NCBI GenBank assembly: GCA_034437795.1
Contig: DAOTTI010000124.1
Location: 1 to 13,365, forward strand
From: DAOTTI01 sp034437795
GTDB lineage: Bacteria > Chloroflexota > UBA11872 > UBA12225
Direction: 5' to 3'
DNA: 13,365 nucleotides
Positions 6,333 through 12,796 of the stretch are shown one piece after another (the stretch's first letter is position 1; each line of letters starts with the position of its first letter). The position numbers and the translations under genes are program-made. The notes below the pieces were generated by a model, which was given only the letters and a program-made list of their open reading frames with translations, did not search any database and had not been told where the DNA came from.

Positions 6333-8735
6333 ATGGCAGCGCCGGCTAGTCTGCCCTTACGCCTCGCCGCCACGGCACGCGTCCGCCCGGATACGCTGGC
6401 GGTGGGGGCGCTGCTGGCGCTGTTTACCGCCTCCGGCGCCAGTGGCCTGGTCTACGAGGTCGTCTGGCTCCGGTATCTGACGCTGGTCTTTGGGGTCACC
6501 ATCTACGCGGTGGCCACCGTCCTGACGGTGTTCATGGGCGGTCTGGCGCTGGGCGGATACCTGGCCAGCCTGGTGGCGGACCGGATCACGCGGCCGCTGC
6601 GCGCCTATGGGATCGTGGAGATCGGCATTGGGCTCAGCGCGCTGGCCACGCCCGCGGCGTTTGCCCTGGTGCAGGCCCTTTACCGGCAGCTCTACCCCGC
6701 GCTGCCCCAGGATCTGACGGTGGTGTCGCTGGTGCGGTTCGTCCTGGCCGGCGCCCTGTTGCTCATACCGACGACGCTGATGGGGACGACGCTGCCGATC
6801 GTGGTCCGCTCGGCGCTGGGGCGGGCCGGCTCGCTGGGCACGAACGTCAGCCTGCTCTACGCCTGCAATACGGCCGGCGGCATTCTGGGCGCCTACCTGG
6901 CCGCGTTCGTGCTCATCGGGACCATCGGCGTGCGCGCCACGACTGTGGCGGCGGCGATCATGAACCTGGCGGTGGGGGTCGTGGCCCTGGCGCTCGATCT
7001 GTGGCTGCGGGCGCCTGAGCGCCGCGGCGCGCCGGCCCGCGCGGCCGCGCCTGGCCAGCGCGCCGCGTCGGAGGTGGCGCACCTGAACGACCTCGTGGCG
7101 CTGCCGCGGGGCGCGGGGCGCTGGCTGCTCCTGGCGTTCTTTGTGTCGGGGCTGGCGTCGCTGGCCTACCAGGTGATCTGGACGCGCATCCTGGCTATCT
7201 TCTTCGAGGCCACCACCTACGCCTTCAACCTGATCCTGTGCACCTTCCTGCTGGGGCTGGCGGCGGGCTCCTACCTCATTGCGCCGGTGGTCAACCGGCG
7301 GGCCAACTGGCTGCTGGTGGCGGCGGTAATGGAGTGGGCCATCGCCGTGGCCGCGCTGCTTTCGGTGACGGTGATCAGCCGCCTGCACGACCTGGTGGAC
7401 GCGCTGCGCACGCTGCCTTTGGCCGAGCACCTGGTCTCCGGCGAACAGCGGGCGACGGCGGTGATGGCCTTTGCCACCATGTTCCCCACGACGCTCCTGC
7501 TGGGCGCCGCCTTTCCGATCATCATGAGGCTGTACGCCTCCGGGGGGGACGAGCAGTCCGGCGTGGGGCGGCGGCTAGGGCGGGCCTACGCCGCCAATGT
7601 CTGCGGCGCCATCGTCGGGTCCTGGGCCGCCGGGTTCGTGCTCGTCCCGCTGGTGGGCACGCAGCGCAGCCTCATGCTGCTGGCTAGTATCAACGCCCTG
7701 GTGGCGATTGGCCTGCTGCGCTACGGCGCGCCCGCGGCCTTTAAGGCGGTCGCTCCAGCGGCGGTGGGAGCAACGGCGGCCATCGCGGCGCTCACGCCAG
7801 ACATGTACGCTGCCGTCTTCGCCCGCTTCAAGGATCCGGTGGCCTGGTACGAAGAGGGGCTGGAGCAGACAGTGACGGTGCTCCAGGGACCGACCATCCG
7901 GCGCATGTACCTGAACGGCTGGTACCAGGCGTCCGATGATCCGGGGATGGTGCGCTTCCACGCCCTGCTGGGGCACCTGCCGATGCTCTTGCAGCCGGCG
8001 GCGACGCCGCCCCGCCCGCAGCGATCTGTGCTGGTGATCGGCCTTGGCGGTGGGGCGACGGCGGGGGCAGCCGCGGCCTACGACGGCGCGCGCCTGGACG
8101 TGGTGGAGCTCTCAGGGAGCGTCGTGCGGGGCGCGCAGCTCTTCGCGCACGTCAACGGCGGCATCGTGGGCGCGCCCAACGCCCGCTTCTACGTTGACGA
8201 CGGGCGCAACTATCTGCTCCTGACCGGCAAGCGCTACGACGTGATCATGGCCGACGTGGTGCGCCCGCAGCACGCCGGCAGCGCCGCCCTGTACTCGGTG
8301 GAGTACTACCGTCTGGCGAAGGCGGCGCTGGTCGAGAACGGGGTGATGGTGCAGTGGCTGGACCTCCGTCTGCCGGAGAACCAGTACAAGATGCTGCTGC
8401 GCACGTTCCTGCACGTCTTTCCGTATGTCACGGCCTGGGCCGATGGATCGTTCGTCGTGGGCAGCCACCGGCCATATGCCATCGACGGGGACCTGATGGC
8501 GCAGCGTCTCTCCGGGCCGGCGGGGGAGGCCGCCGCGCGGATCGGCCTGACCGGTGTGGCAGCGGTGCTGGGGCTGTTCACCGCCGGCGACGCGGAGCTC
8601 CGCGCCTACGCTGGGGACGGCCCGGTGGTGAGCGACGACCATCCCTACATCGAGTTCTTTCGCTCACTGCCACAGGATCCGAACCCGCCAGATCTATCGC
8701 GCCTGAGCCGCGATCCAACGCCCCTGCTGCGGTGA
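6333..8735 (+). CDS. fused MFS-like membrane / spermidine-synthase-like protein
   Basis: An 800-residue inner-membrane protein. Residues about 20-490 hold some 12-13 hydrophobic segments; about 500-750 form a class I methyltransferase-fold domain of the spermidine-synthase family. The membrane part is an internal duplication: 33-77 matches 271-315 ('SGASGLVYEVVW' versus 'SGLASLAYQVIW'), 146-160 matches 385-400, and 176-201 matches 419-445. In the soluble part the nucleotide loop GLGGGATAG starts at Gly570, Glu592 sits in 'VVELS', 'DDGRNYL' is at 622-628, 'YDVIMADVV' gives Asp641, and 'VSDDHPYIEF' closes the domain. The usual D-S-S/T-D motif reads D-V-V-R, so a polyamine-binding Asp is replaced by Arg644, and polyamine synthesis is uncertain. 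The start is 4 bp after the dehydrogenase stop, with only a weak SD (AGGA overlapping the junction), suggesting translational coupling. Family call is firm; the reaction is unknown. Confidence 0.93.
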   Translation: MAAPASLPLRLAATARVRPDTLAVGALLALFTASGASGLVYEVVWLRYLTLVFGVTIYAVATVLTVFMGGLALGGYLASLVADRITRPLRAYGIVEIGIGLSALATPAAFALVQALYRQLYPALPQDLTVVSLVRFVLAGALLLIPTTLMGTTLPIVVRSALGRAGSLGTNVSLLYACNTAGGILGAYLAAFVLIGTIGVRATTVAAAIMNLAVGVVALALDLWLRAPERRGAPARAAAPGQRAASEVAHLNDLVALPRGAGRWLLLAFFVSGLASLAYQVIWTRILAIFFEATTYAFNLILCTFLLGLAAGSYLIAPVVNRRANWLLVAAVMEWAIAVAALLSVTVISRLHDLVDALRTLPLAEHLVSGEQRATAVMAFATMFPTTLLLGAAFPIIMRLYASGGDEQSGVGRRLGRAYAANVCGAIVGSWAAGFVLVPLVGTQRSLMLLASINALVAIGLLRYGAPAAFKAVAPAAVGATAAIAALTPDMYAAVFARFKDPVAWYEEGLEQTVTVLQGPTIRRMYLNGWYQASDDPGMVRFHALLGHLPMLLQPAATPPRPQRSVLVIGLGGGATAGAAAAYDGARLDVVELSGSVVRGAQLFAHVNGGIVGAPNARFYVDDGRNYLLLTGKRYDVIMADVVRPQHAGSAALYSVEYYRLAKAALVENGVMVQWLDLRLPENQYKMLLRTFLHVFPYVTAWADGSFVVGSHRPYAIDGDLMAQRLSGPAGEAAARIGLTGVAAVLGLFTAGDAELRAYAGDGPVVSDDHPYIEFFRSLPQDPNPPDLSRLSRDPTPLLR

Positions 8736-8751
8736 CCGGTCGGGCGACGGG

Positions 8752-9876
8752 TCAGGCCCACCTGGCGCCGAAGTCCGGCGGGACAATGTGGATCCAGACG
8801 CGGCCCGGGCGGAAGGGGACGGGAGCGCCGTCGGGGAGGCGATAGTCCGTCTTGGCGCGGTCGTGTTCCTTCGACCAGGTGCCCTCGAAGACATGCCCCG
8901 AGTGGAAGACCTGCAGGCGGCCGGCGCCGCGCAGCTCGGCGTCGAGCACGGGGTTGCCGGCGGAGTCAGGCTCGACGTTGCGGGCGGTGAAGAGGTTCAC
9001 GTACTGGATAGCGACGTTCTCCACCTGGATCTGCTGCCTGTCCAGGGCATCGACGTGGGGGGCGCCGGCCATGGTCCGCTTCCACGCCCCCGCGCCTTCG
9101 TCGTACTTCCAGGTGACGGCGGCTGCGGGGATGTACGGCATGGTGAGCGTGCGCAGGGGCCCGACCTCGGCCGGCGGATCGTGAAACGGGAAGGGCCGGA
9201 TCTCGACCTCCGGCGCAATCTGAGGGTCCTTGCGGGCCTCTTCGCGGACCTGGGCGATGCGGACGAACAAGTTGTGGGGGACGGGCCGGGCCGGGTCACG
9301 GAAGTACGGCGTCCCTTCCAGGCGCTCGCCGAGCTCCGGCGCCTTGAAGAGCGGGATCAGGGCCTCCGCCAGCAGCCGGCTGGTGGTGCGGCCGGCTCCG
9401 GCATAGGCGAGCAGAAAGTCCCACTCCTGGCCGAGATAGATGTCCGTCAGGCGGGCGCTGCGCACGGGGCCGACCCGCTCCGGCTCCGGCTCCAGGAAGA
9501 GGGCGAGAAAGCGGGTGAGCCCGCCTTCAGCCAACTGCTCGTAGACGACCTCCGCCTGGCCCAGGCCGAACTGCGGGCGCGCCAGGGGCGCGTTGTCGAT
9601 CTTGACCGCCACGATCCGGCGCCGGAGGAGCGAGGCGTCCGCCACCGGTCTGCCGGTGAGCGGGGAGTGGCGCACGGGGGTAGGGGTCGGCGGCAGGGGC
9701 GGAGGCGGCGTCTCTCGCTGCGGCGTGGCCGTTGGGGAGGCCGGCTGGGCGGCCGGCCGGCAAGCGGCGAGAAGGGCCGGCGCGAGCGGCAGGGAGGCGA
9801 GCAGGCGCCGCCGGAGGAGACCGCCGGTACTAGGGCGGATGGGATGAATGGGGGGAATGGGCCGAATGCGACGCAT
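8752..9876 (-). CDS. DUF3048-domain lipoprotein (YerB-like)
   Basis: A 374-residue probable membrane-anchored lipoprotein. An Arg-rich n-region (LLRRRLL), a hydrophobic stretch and lipobox LAAC with Cys39 form a lipoprotein signal; the RRR might also allow Tat export. A Pro/Thr-rich linker (about 40-70) follows. The DUF3048 N-terminal domain starts at 'SPLTGRPV' and shows 'VAVKIDNAPLARPQ', 'AEVVYEQLAEGGLTRFLALF' and 'VGPVRSARLTDI'; the C-terminal domain has 'VTWKYDEGAGAWKR' and 'PHVDALDRQQIQVENV'. Family function is not established. Start is the only nearby ATG (9876) with a weak SD (AAGAG). Before the signal peptide lie four I-x-P tripeptides encoded by 9-bp repeats, so the true start could be slightly different. 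The gene converges on the plus-strand operon with a 16-bp gap. Confidence 0.93.
   Translation of the reverse strand: MRRIRPIPPIHPIRPSTGGLLRRRLLASLPLAPALLAACRPAAQPASPTATPQRETPPPPLPPTPTPVRHSPLTGRPVADASLLRRRIVAVKIDNAPLARPQFGLGQAEVVYEQLAEGGLTRFLALFLEPEPERVGPVRSARLTDIYLGQEWDFLLAYAGAGRTTSRLLAEALIPLFKAPELGERLEGTPYFRDPARPVPHNLFVRIAQVREEARKDPQIAPEVEIRPFPFHDPPAEVGPLRTLTMPYIPAAAVTWKYDEGAGAWKRTMAGAPHVDALDRQQIQVENVAIQYVNLFTARNVEPDSAGNPVLDAELRGAGRLQVFHSGHVFEGTWSKEHDRAKTDYRLPDGAPVPFRPGRVWIHIVPPDFGARWA
9833..9868. repeat. four imperfect 9-bp tandem repeats inside the lipoprotein 5' end
   Basis: On the plus strand four successive 9-mers read GGGCGGATG, GGATGAATG, GGGGGAATG and GGCCGAATG. In the coding (minus) frame they give I-R-P, I-P-P, I-H-P and I-R-P at residues 4-15 of the DUF3048 protein, just upstream of its signal peptide. 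Copy number may vary between strains. Confidence 0.6.
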
Positions 9877-10079
9877 AGCTCTTCACATAACGCATTGACG
9901 GGAAAGATGGCGTTCGAGCAGGAACTGTGCCCCGGTGCACAGGCCGGCGATCTGCTGTGGATGGCGTTCGCTGGAGCAAGGAGGGATATGGCCAGGCGCG
10001 CGGCAGGTTGACCAGCGCCCGTACTGGCAGCCTGCACAGGCTGATCGGCCTCGACCGGCGCCAGCGGGGACGACCGGCG
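9877..10079. other. 203-bp spacer between two minus-strand genes
   Basis: Holds a perfect small inverted repeat CAGCCT-GCAC-AGGCTG (10028-10043), 36 nt past the DUF2071 stop on the minus strand; no T-run follows, so termination is uncertain. On the plus strand AAGGAGGGATATG (9979-9991) is a textbook SD plus ATG but leads only to a 7-codon frame (MARRAAG, ending 10011). No other gene is supported. Confidence 0.45.
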
Positions 10080-10889
10080 TCACTGCCGGGGCCGGCGTAG
10101 GGCGAAGATCTCGACGTCCACGCCGGGGCTGTAGAGGACGTGCGGGGGCCCGGTGGGGTCGGGCAGGCCGGCGGCTCGGAGCACCGACACGGCGGCCAGG
10201 TCGGCCTCGGCCCGCTGCAACGGGTAGGGGCGGTGGTGGACCTGCCCGGCCAGCAGGCCGGCGGGGCCCCAGTCGCTAAAGAGCAGGTAACGCTCCACCA
10301 GGAAGTGCTCCAGCGTACCCGGCGCGGCCGGGCCGAGCGGCTCGCCGGGGCGATAGCGGGCGTCAAACCGCGCCAGCGCCGGCCAGCGCCGTTCGCACTC
10401 GTAGCGGAACCAGTCGCCGGCACGGGCCGGGCGGGCCATGCTCATCGCGGCGTAGCAATAGGGCAGGCGCCAGGCAGCGCGGGCCGCCAGCACGGCGGCC
10501 GGATTGGACGCATCCAGGGAGAAGAACCAGACGCCAGGGTGGCGCCCATCGAGATGCACGTAGGTGCGCACGTTCAGCTCCAGGAAGTGCGAGAGCAATG
10601 GGAGCGGGGGCAGAAACGAGAGCCGGTTTTCTGGGATGGCGAACGGGATCACGCCCACGTAGGCCCGCCCGTCGAAGGTGTCCAGCGTCAGCCGGCGGGG
10701 GATGGCGCGGCGCAGCAGGTCGGGCGGGAACTCCCAATGGAGGAAGAGCAGGTCGCGCCAGCGCTGGTAGCCGACGGGCCAGCGGCGCGGGCGGCGGGCA
10801 GGCGCGAGGCGCTCGGCGCGGGACGGCGATGGCGCCTGGCGCGCCGGTTGGCTCTCGGTCACGGCAGTGAGGCAGGAGAAGGGTAGCAT
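10080..10889 (-). CDS. DUF2071 / YqjF-family protein
   Basis: A 269-residue protein of the DUF2071 (YqjF-like) family, whose biochemical role is not established; members share an acetoacetate-decarboxylase-like fold. Family marks in order are 'WRDLLFLHWEFPPDLLRRAIP' near 41-61, 'LDTFDGRAYVGVIPF', 'FLELNVRTYVHLDGRHPGVWFFSLDA' near 101-127, 'PYCYAAMSM', and a C-terminal 'LFSDWGPAGLLAGQVHHRPYPLQRAEAD'. No signal peptide or membrane segment is seen. Start: ATG 10889 has GAGGT (10902-10898) 8 nt upstream; a GTG at 10904 in the same frame has no suitable SD. The SD lies inside a copy of the dispersed GGGGTGAGGTC repeat (10907-10897 on the minus strand), so the repeat may have donated or altered translation initiation. 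Confidence 0.92.
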   Translation of the reverse strand: MLPFSCLTAVTESQPARQAPSPSRAERLAPARRPRRWPVGYQRWRDLLFLHWEFPPDLLRRAIPRRLTLDTFDGRAYVGVIPFAIPENRLSFLPPLPLLSHFLELNVRTYVHLDGRHPGVWFFSLDASNPAAVLAARAAWRLPYCYAAMSMARPARAGDWFRYECERRWPALARFDARYRPGEPLGPAAPGTLEHFLVERYLLFSDWGPAGLLAGQVHHRPYPLQRAEADLAAVSVLRAAGLPDPTGPPHVLYSPGVDVEIFALRRPRQ

Positions 10890-10896
10890 TCGGGGT

Positions 10897-10934
10897 GACC
10901 TCACCCCTGCCGGCCCCCGCGCCGACGCAGGGGA
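10897..10934. repeat. REP-like repeat, copy 3 (inverted relative to copies 1 and 2)
   Basis: GACCTCACCCC (10897-10907) is the exact reverse complement of GGGGTGAGGTC found at 1130-1140 and 1237-1247. It is followed by a C-rich arm, CCGACGC and AGGGGA, the degenerate hairpin of the same family. A 7-bp inverted pair GGGGTGA/TCACCCC (10892-10907) also lies here, over the DUF2071 translation start. Confidence 0.5.
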
Positions 10935-11045
10935 CAGCGCTCACCCCCTTCGGCCGGGGCCGCGCCGCACCCGTTCCGGCACGAGGCGGGGGACGAGGAC
11001 CACGGCAAGCGGGCACTACCCACGGTGGTGAGCAGGCCGGCCGTG

Positions 11046-11066
11046 CTCCGACACGGAGTGGGGGGG
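11046..11066. repeat. REP-like repeat, copy 4 (core hairpin)
   Basis: CTCCG-ACA-CGGAG (11046-11058) is a perfect 5-bp stem with a 3-base loop, followed by a G-run. The 12-mer TCCGACACGGAG (11047-11058) is the exact reverse complement of 1115-1126. Confidence 0.5.
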
Positions 11067-11126
11067 ACGACGACGACCATGGCCCGGCGCCATCGGGAGT
11101 TAGCTTGGATTCGTCATGAGCGGCGC

Positions 11127-11176
11127 CCTCACCGCCGCCCGCGTCGCGGGCCCCCGCGCTCCCAGAGGGAGAGGGA
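11127..11176. repeat. REP-like repeat, copy 5 (divergent)
   Basis: CCCTCACC at the left end is followed by CCCGCG-T-CGCGGG (11138-11150) and CTCCC-AGA-GGGAG (11159-11171), then AGGG. The order CCTCACC, C-rich, short hairpin, AGGG matches the other copies but with changed sequence, so membership is probable rather than certain. Confidence 0.4.
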
Positions 11177-11208
11177 ACTGCTCGCCGGCTATGAAGAAGC
11201 CGAGCGGG

Positions 11209-11233
11209 GGCGCACGCCTGCGGGGCGTGCGCC
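11209..11233 (-). terminator. strong GC hairpin downstream of the DksA/TraR-like gene
   Basis: GGCGCACGCC (11209-11218) and GGCGTGCGCC (11224-11233) are perfect 10-bp arms around a 5-base loop. It lies 76 nt past the DksA/TraR-like stop on the minus strand, followed there by CCCGCTCGGCTTCTTC, a pyrimidine-rich tract but no clean T-run. A factor-independent terminator is possible; it may instead be part of a repeat shared with 12018-12063. Confidence 0.4.
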
Positions 11234-11309
11234 GGCCGTGGCCGGTGGCGGAGCGTTTGAAGGCACCGCTGCGCCGGGCACTGGGGTGTGGTGGCTTTCG
11301 GGCGCGCGG

Positions 11310-11723
11310 TCAGGCGGCGCGTCGACGGCCCATCTGGCGCTCGCGTTCACGCTGGCAGACAACACAGAGCGTGGTGCCCGGCATGGCCGCTAGGCGCTCC
11401 GCGGGGATCTCGGCGCCGCAGACCTCGCACCGGCCGTAGCCTTCCTGCTCCAGGCGGCGGGTGATCCGCTCCAGCTCGGCCAGCCGGCGCTCCAGCCGGC
11501 GGCGGAGGAGCTCATCGATGTCGCGCTGGGTGGCCACCTGGGCCGCCGCGACGAGGCTCTCGAAGTCGCCGCCGTACTCCAGTCGCTCTTCGGCCCCCTC
11601 CCGCAGCTTATCCAGGTCTTCGCGGAGGCGTTGCTTGAGCCGCTCCAGGCGGGCCGCATCGGCGGCGCGGGCGGCGTTCTCCCGCGTTTGGTGGCGTGGC
11701 TGAGTGGTCGTGCGTGCTGCCAT
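11310..11723 (-). CDS. DksA/TraR-family C4 zinc-finger protein
   Basis: A 137-residue cytosolic protein of the DksA/TraR family, which binds RNA polymerase through its secondary channel and modulates transcription. A charged helical region (about 14-95, rich in R, E, L, A) that should form the coiled coil precedes 'GYGRCEVCGAEIPAERL' and 'PGTTLCVVCQRERE', giving zinc ligands Cys99, Cys102, Cys120 and Cys123. 'IDELLRRRLERRLAELERI' is the usual helix before the finger. The DxxDxA tip of E. coli DksA is not clear, so DksA-like activity is inferred only from the family. Start: ATG 11723 has AGGAGG (11738-11733) 9 nt upstream; a TTG at 11756 would add 11 residues and lacks support. The next gene upstream on the same strand also encodes a small Cys-rich protein. 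Confidence 0.93.
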   Translation of the reverse strand: MAARTTTQPRHQTRENAARAADAARLERLKQRLREDLDKLREGAEERLEYGGDFESLVAAAQVATQRDIDELLRRRLERRLAELERITRRLEQEGYGRCEVCGAEIPAERLAAMPGTTLCVVCQRERERQMGRRRAA

Positions 11724-12066
11724 GGCTGTAGTCCTCCTGTATCCCTGCTTCCTCAATTCCCCGACTCTTCCTTTACCTCAAATAGCCTGACCCGCGCTTG
11801 GCCGCAACGTCCGGCCTGGATCGCCAGCCTTTCCAGGTGGTTGGGGGCTGCCGGTATCCTGCCGGTTCGACGATGCAGACGATGCAATGGGACGCCGCCT
11901 GCAAGGCAGGACGCATGCCAGCGGGCCTGCCCCGCGCCTGGCGTCTGGTCGCGCTGGGTGAATGCCAACGGTTGCGCGCCCTGGAACGCGGCGGTGGGGT
12001 GTGCGCCTCCTGCCGGACCTTCAACGCTCCGCCGTGCACTCCGGCCGCACGCCAGCCTGCGGCGCG
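11724..12066. other. intergenic spacer upstream of the DksA/TraR-like gene
   Basis: No convincing gene in these 343 bp. Visible elements are the SD of the DksA/TraR-like gene, a tandem 9-mer GACGATGCA (11869-11877 and 11878-11886), an inverted pair GGCAGG/CCTGCC (11905-11931), and the hairpin next to the upstream gene's stop. Frames on either strand here resemble no protein family. An unannotated small RNA cannot be excluded. Confidence 0.5.
12044..12063 (-). terminator. hairpin 3 nt after the zinc-ribbon gene stop
   Basis: GCCGCA (12044-12049) and TGCGGC (12058-12063) form a 6-bp stem around 8 bases, directly after the TAA on the minus strand. No T-run follows, so it is a weak terminator candidate. 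Downstream on the minus strand comes GGCGGAGCGTTGAAGG (12033-12018), which nearly matches 11247-11263 near the other hairpin. Confidence 0.3.
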
Positions 12067-12363
12067 TTAGGCGGGCGGCATGTCCGCGGTAGGGCGGTTG
12101 GTTTCGGCGGCCCCGATCGGCTCCAGCGGCTCGCCGGCGGCGACATCGGCGGCGCAAACGGGGCAGAGGACCGCCGGCTGGGCCTCGCGGGTCGCTTCCG
12201 GCGGCCGTGCAGGGGCCGCGGCGCCGGTGGCGCGGGGTGGGCCCTCTCCCGGCAGGCGCGGGATGGTGGCTTCGGAGCGCAGTAGCGCGCGGCCACAGCG
12301 GGTGCAATAGTCGTACCGATCGCCAACGACGGTCTCGCGTGGACCAAGGACATCTTCTTCCAT
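12067..12363 (-). CDS. small zinc-ribbon-like protein, unknown function
   Basis: A 98-residue hypothetical protein. Two CxxC pairs, Cys20-Cys23 in 'YDYCTRCGRAL' and Cys67-Cys70 in 'VLCPVCAADV', suggest a four-Cys zinc site with an Ala/Pro-rich insert (about 40-62) between the halves. I do not recognise a named family. Reality is supported by AGGAAGGA (12378-12371) 7 nt before the ATG and by the symmetrical knuckles. No signal peptide or membrane segment is present. The DksA/TraR-like gene lies 343 bp downstream on the same strand, probably too far for a tight operon. It might bind nucleic acid or protein partners; that is inference only. Confidence 0.75.
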   Translation of the reverse strand: MEEDVLGPRETVVGDRYDYCTRCGRALLRSEATIPRLPGEGPPRATGAAAPARPPEATREAQPAVLCPVCAADVAAGEPLEPIGAAETNRPTADMPPA

Positions 12364-12623
12364 CGCTGGATCCTTCCTGGAAACTCGTAGCCGGCAGCAC
12401 CGCTGGCGCCCCTTCGGCCGGCGCGGGGCCGGCCGGACGCGGGACGTCCGCCAGGGGCAAGAAGCAATCCCGCCTCTCTCCCAGGGGTAACGCCGCGGCG
12501 GGATGGCCGCCAGGAGAGCTAACGGATGGCCAGGCGCGCAGTATGCGGGCTACGTAACGTAAGGTGCGCCGTCGCCGGCATCACAGGCAGCGTCCCCGCC
12601 GGCTCCTGCCGCCTTCGGGCGCG

Positions 12624-12671
12624 GAGGCGCCTGCGATACCGGCAGTAGAGGCGCCCCCGATACCGGCAGCA
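12624..12671. repeat. two-unit 24-bp tandem repeat
   Basis: Units 12624-12647 and 12648-12671 are identical at 21 of 24 positions and share CGATACCGGCAG. The unit is a multiple of three, so the array keeps any frame, but neither strand shows a recognisable protein. Likely a small non-coding duplication. Confidence 0.6.
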
Positions 12672-12746
12672 AGGGAACTAGCAGATGCCGTGCCGCTGCC
12701 GGCGGCATGCATGTTGCGGTCGTCCCCACAGCGGTATCCGGCCTTG

Positions 12747-12771
12747 GTCCCCACCGCGGCGGGTGGGGGAC
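12747..12771 (+). promoter_or_regulatory. strong hairpin 25 bp before the BON gene start
   Basis: GTCCCCACC (12747-12755) and GGTGGGGGAC (12762-12771) form a 9-bp stem with one bulged G around a 6-base loop. Located just upstream of the ATG at 12797, it could influence leader folding or end an upstream transcript. No role is shown. Confidence 0.3.
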
Positions 12772-12796
12772 GGACTGATGCGCGACGAGTAGGCAC

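Larger units (their letters stand above)
10890..11309. other. repeat-rich intergenic spacer
   Basis: I see no gene in this 420-bp spacer. It is filled with GC-rich palindromes of the same kind as those at 1109-1248, plus a strong hairpin near the 3' side of the DksA/TraR-like gene. Open frames crossing it have no family-like sequence and no consistent codon pattern. Confidence 0.6.
12364..12796. other. 433-bp divergent spacer before the BON-domain gene
   Basis: This should hold promoters for the zinc-ribbon gene (minus) and the BON gene (plus), but I found no clear -35/-10 pair. It contains an AT-richer patch TACGTAACGTAA (12551-12562), two 24-bp tandem units (12624-12671) and a strong hairpin at 12747-12771. 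A 40-codon plus-strand frame at 12526-12648 starts MARRAVCG with AGGAG 10 nt upstream; its product resembles nothing known, so it is noted but not called. Confidence 0.5.

Noticed and set aside
8736..8751. Bidirectional terminator between the convergent genes
   Set aside because: Only 16 bp with a short GACCGGTC palindrome at the edge; too little structure to call.
11240..11300. tRNA-Ser-like D-arm (GGTGGCGGAGCGTTTGAAGGC)
   Set aside because: No 5-bp anticodon stem with 7-base loop follows and there is no TTCRANNC T-loop or matching acceptor stem, so it is not a functional tRNA; the similarity may be chance or a relic.
11860..11880. GGTTCGAC resembling a T-loop
   Set aside because: Flanking bases do not pair and no other tRNA arms are found at the right distances.
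11753..12460. Minus-strand 235-codon frame spanning the spacer and the zinc-ribbon gene
   Set aside because: It overlaps the better supported 98-residue frame out of register, is Arg/Ala/Pro-rich throughout, and shows no motif or SD.
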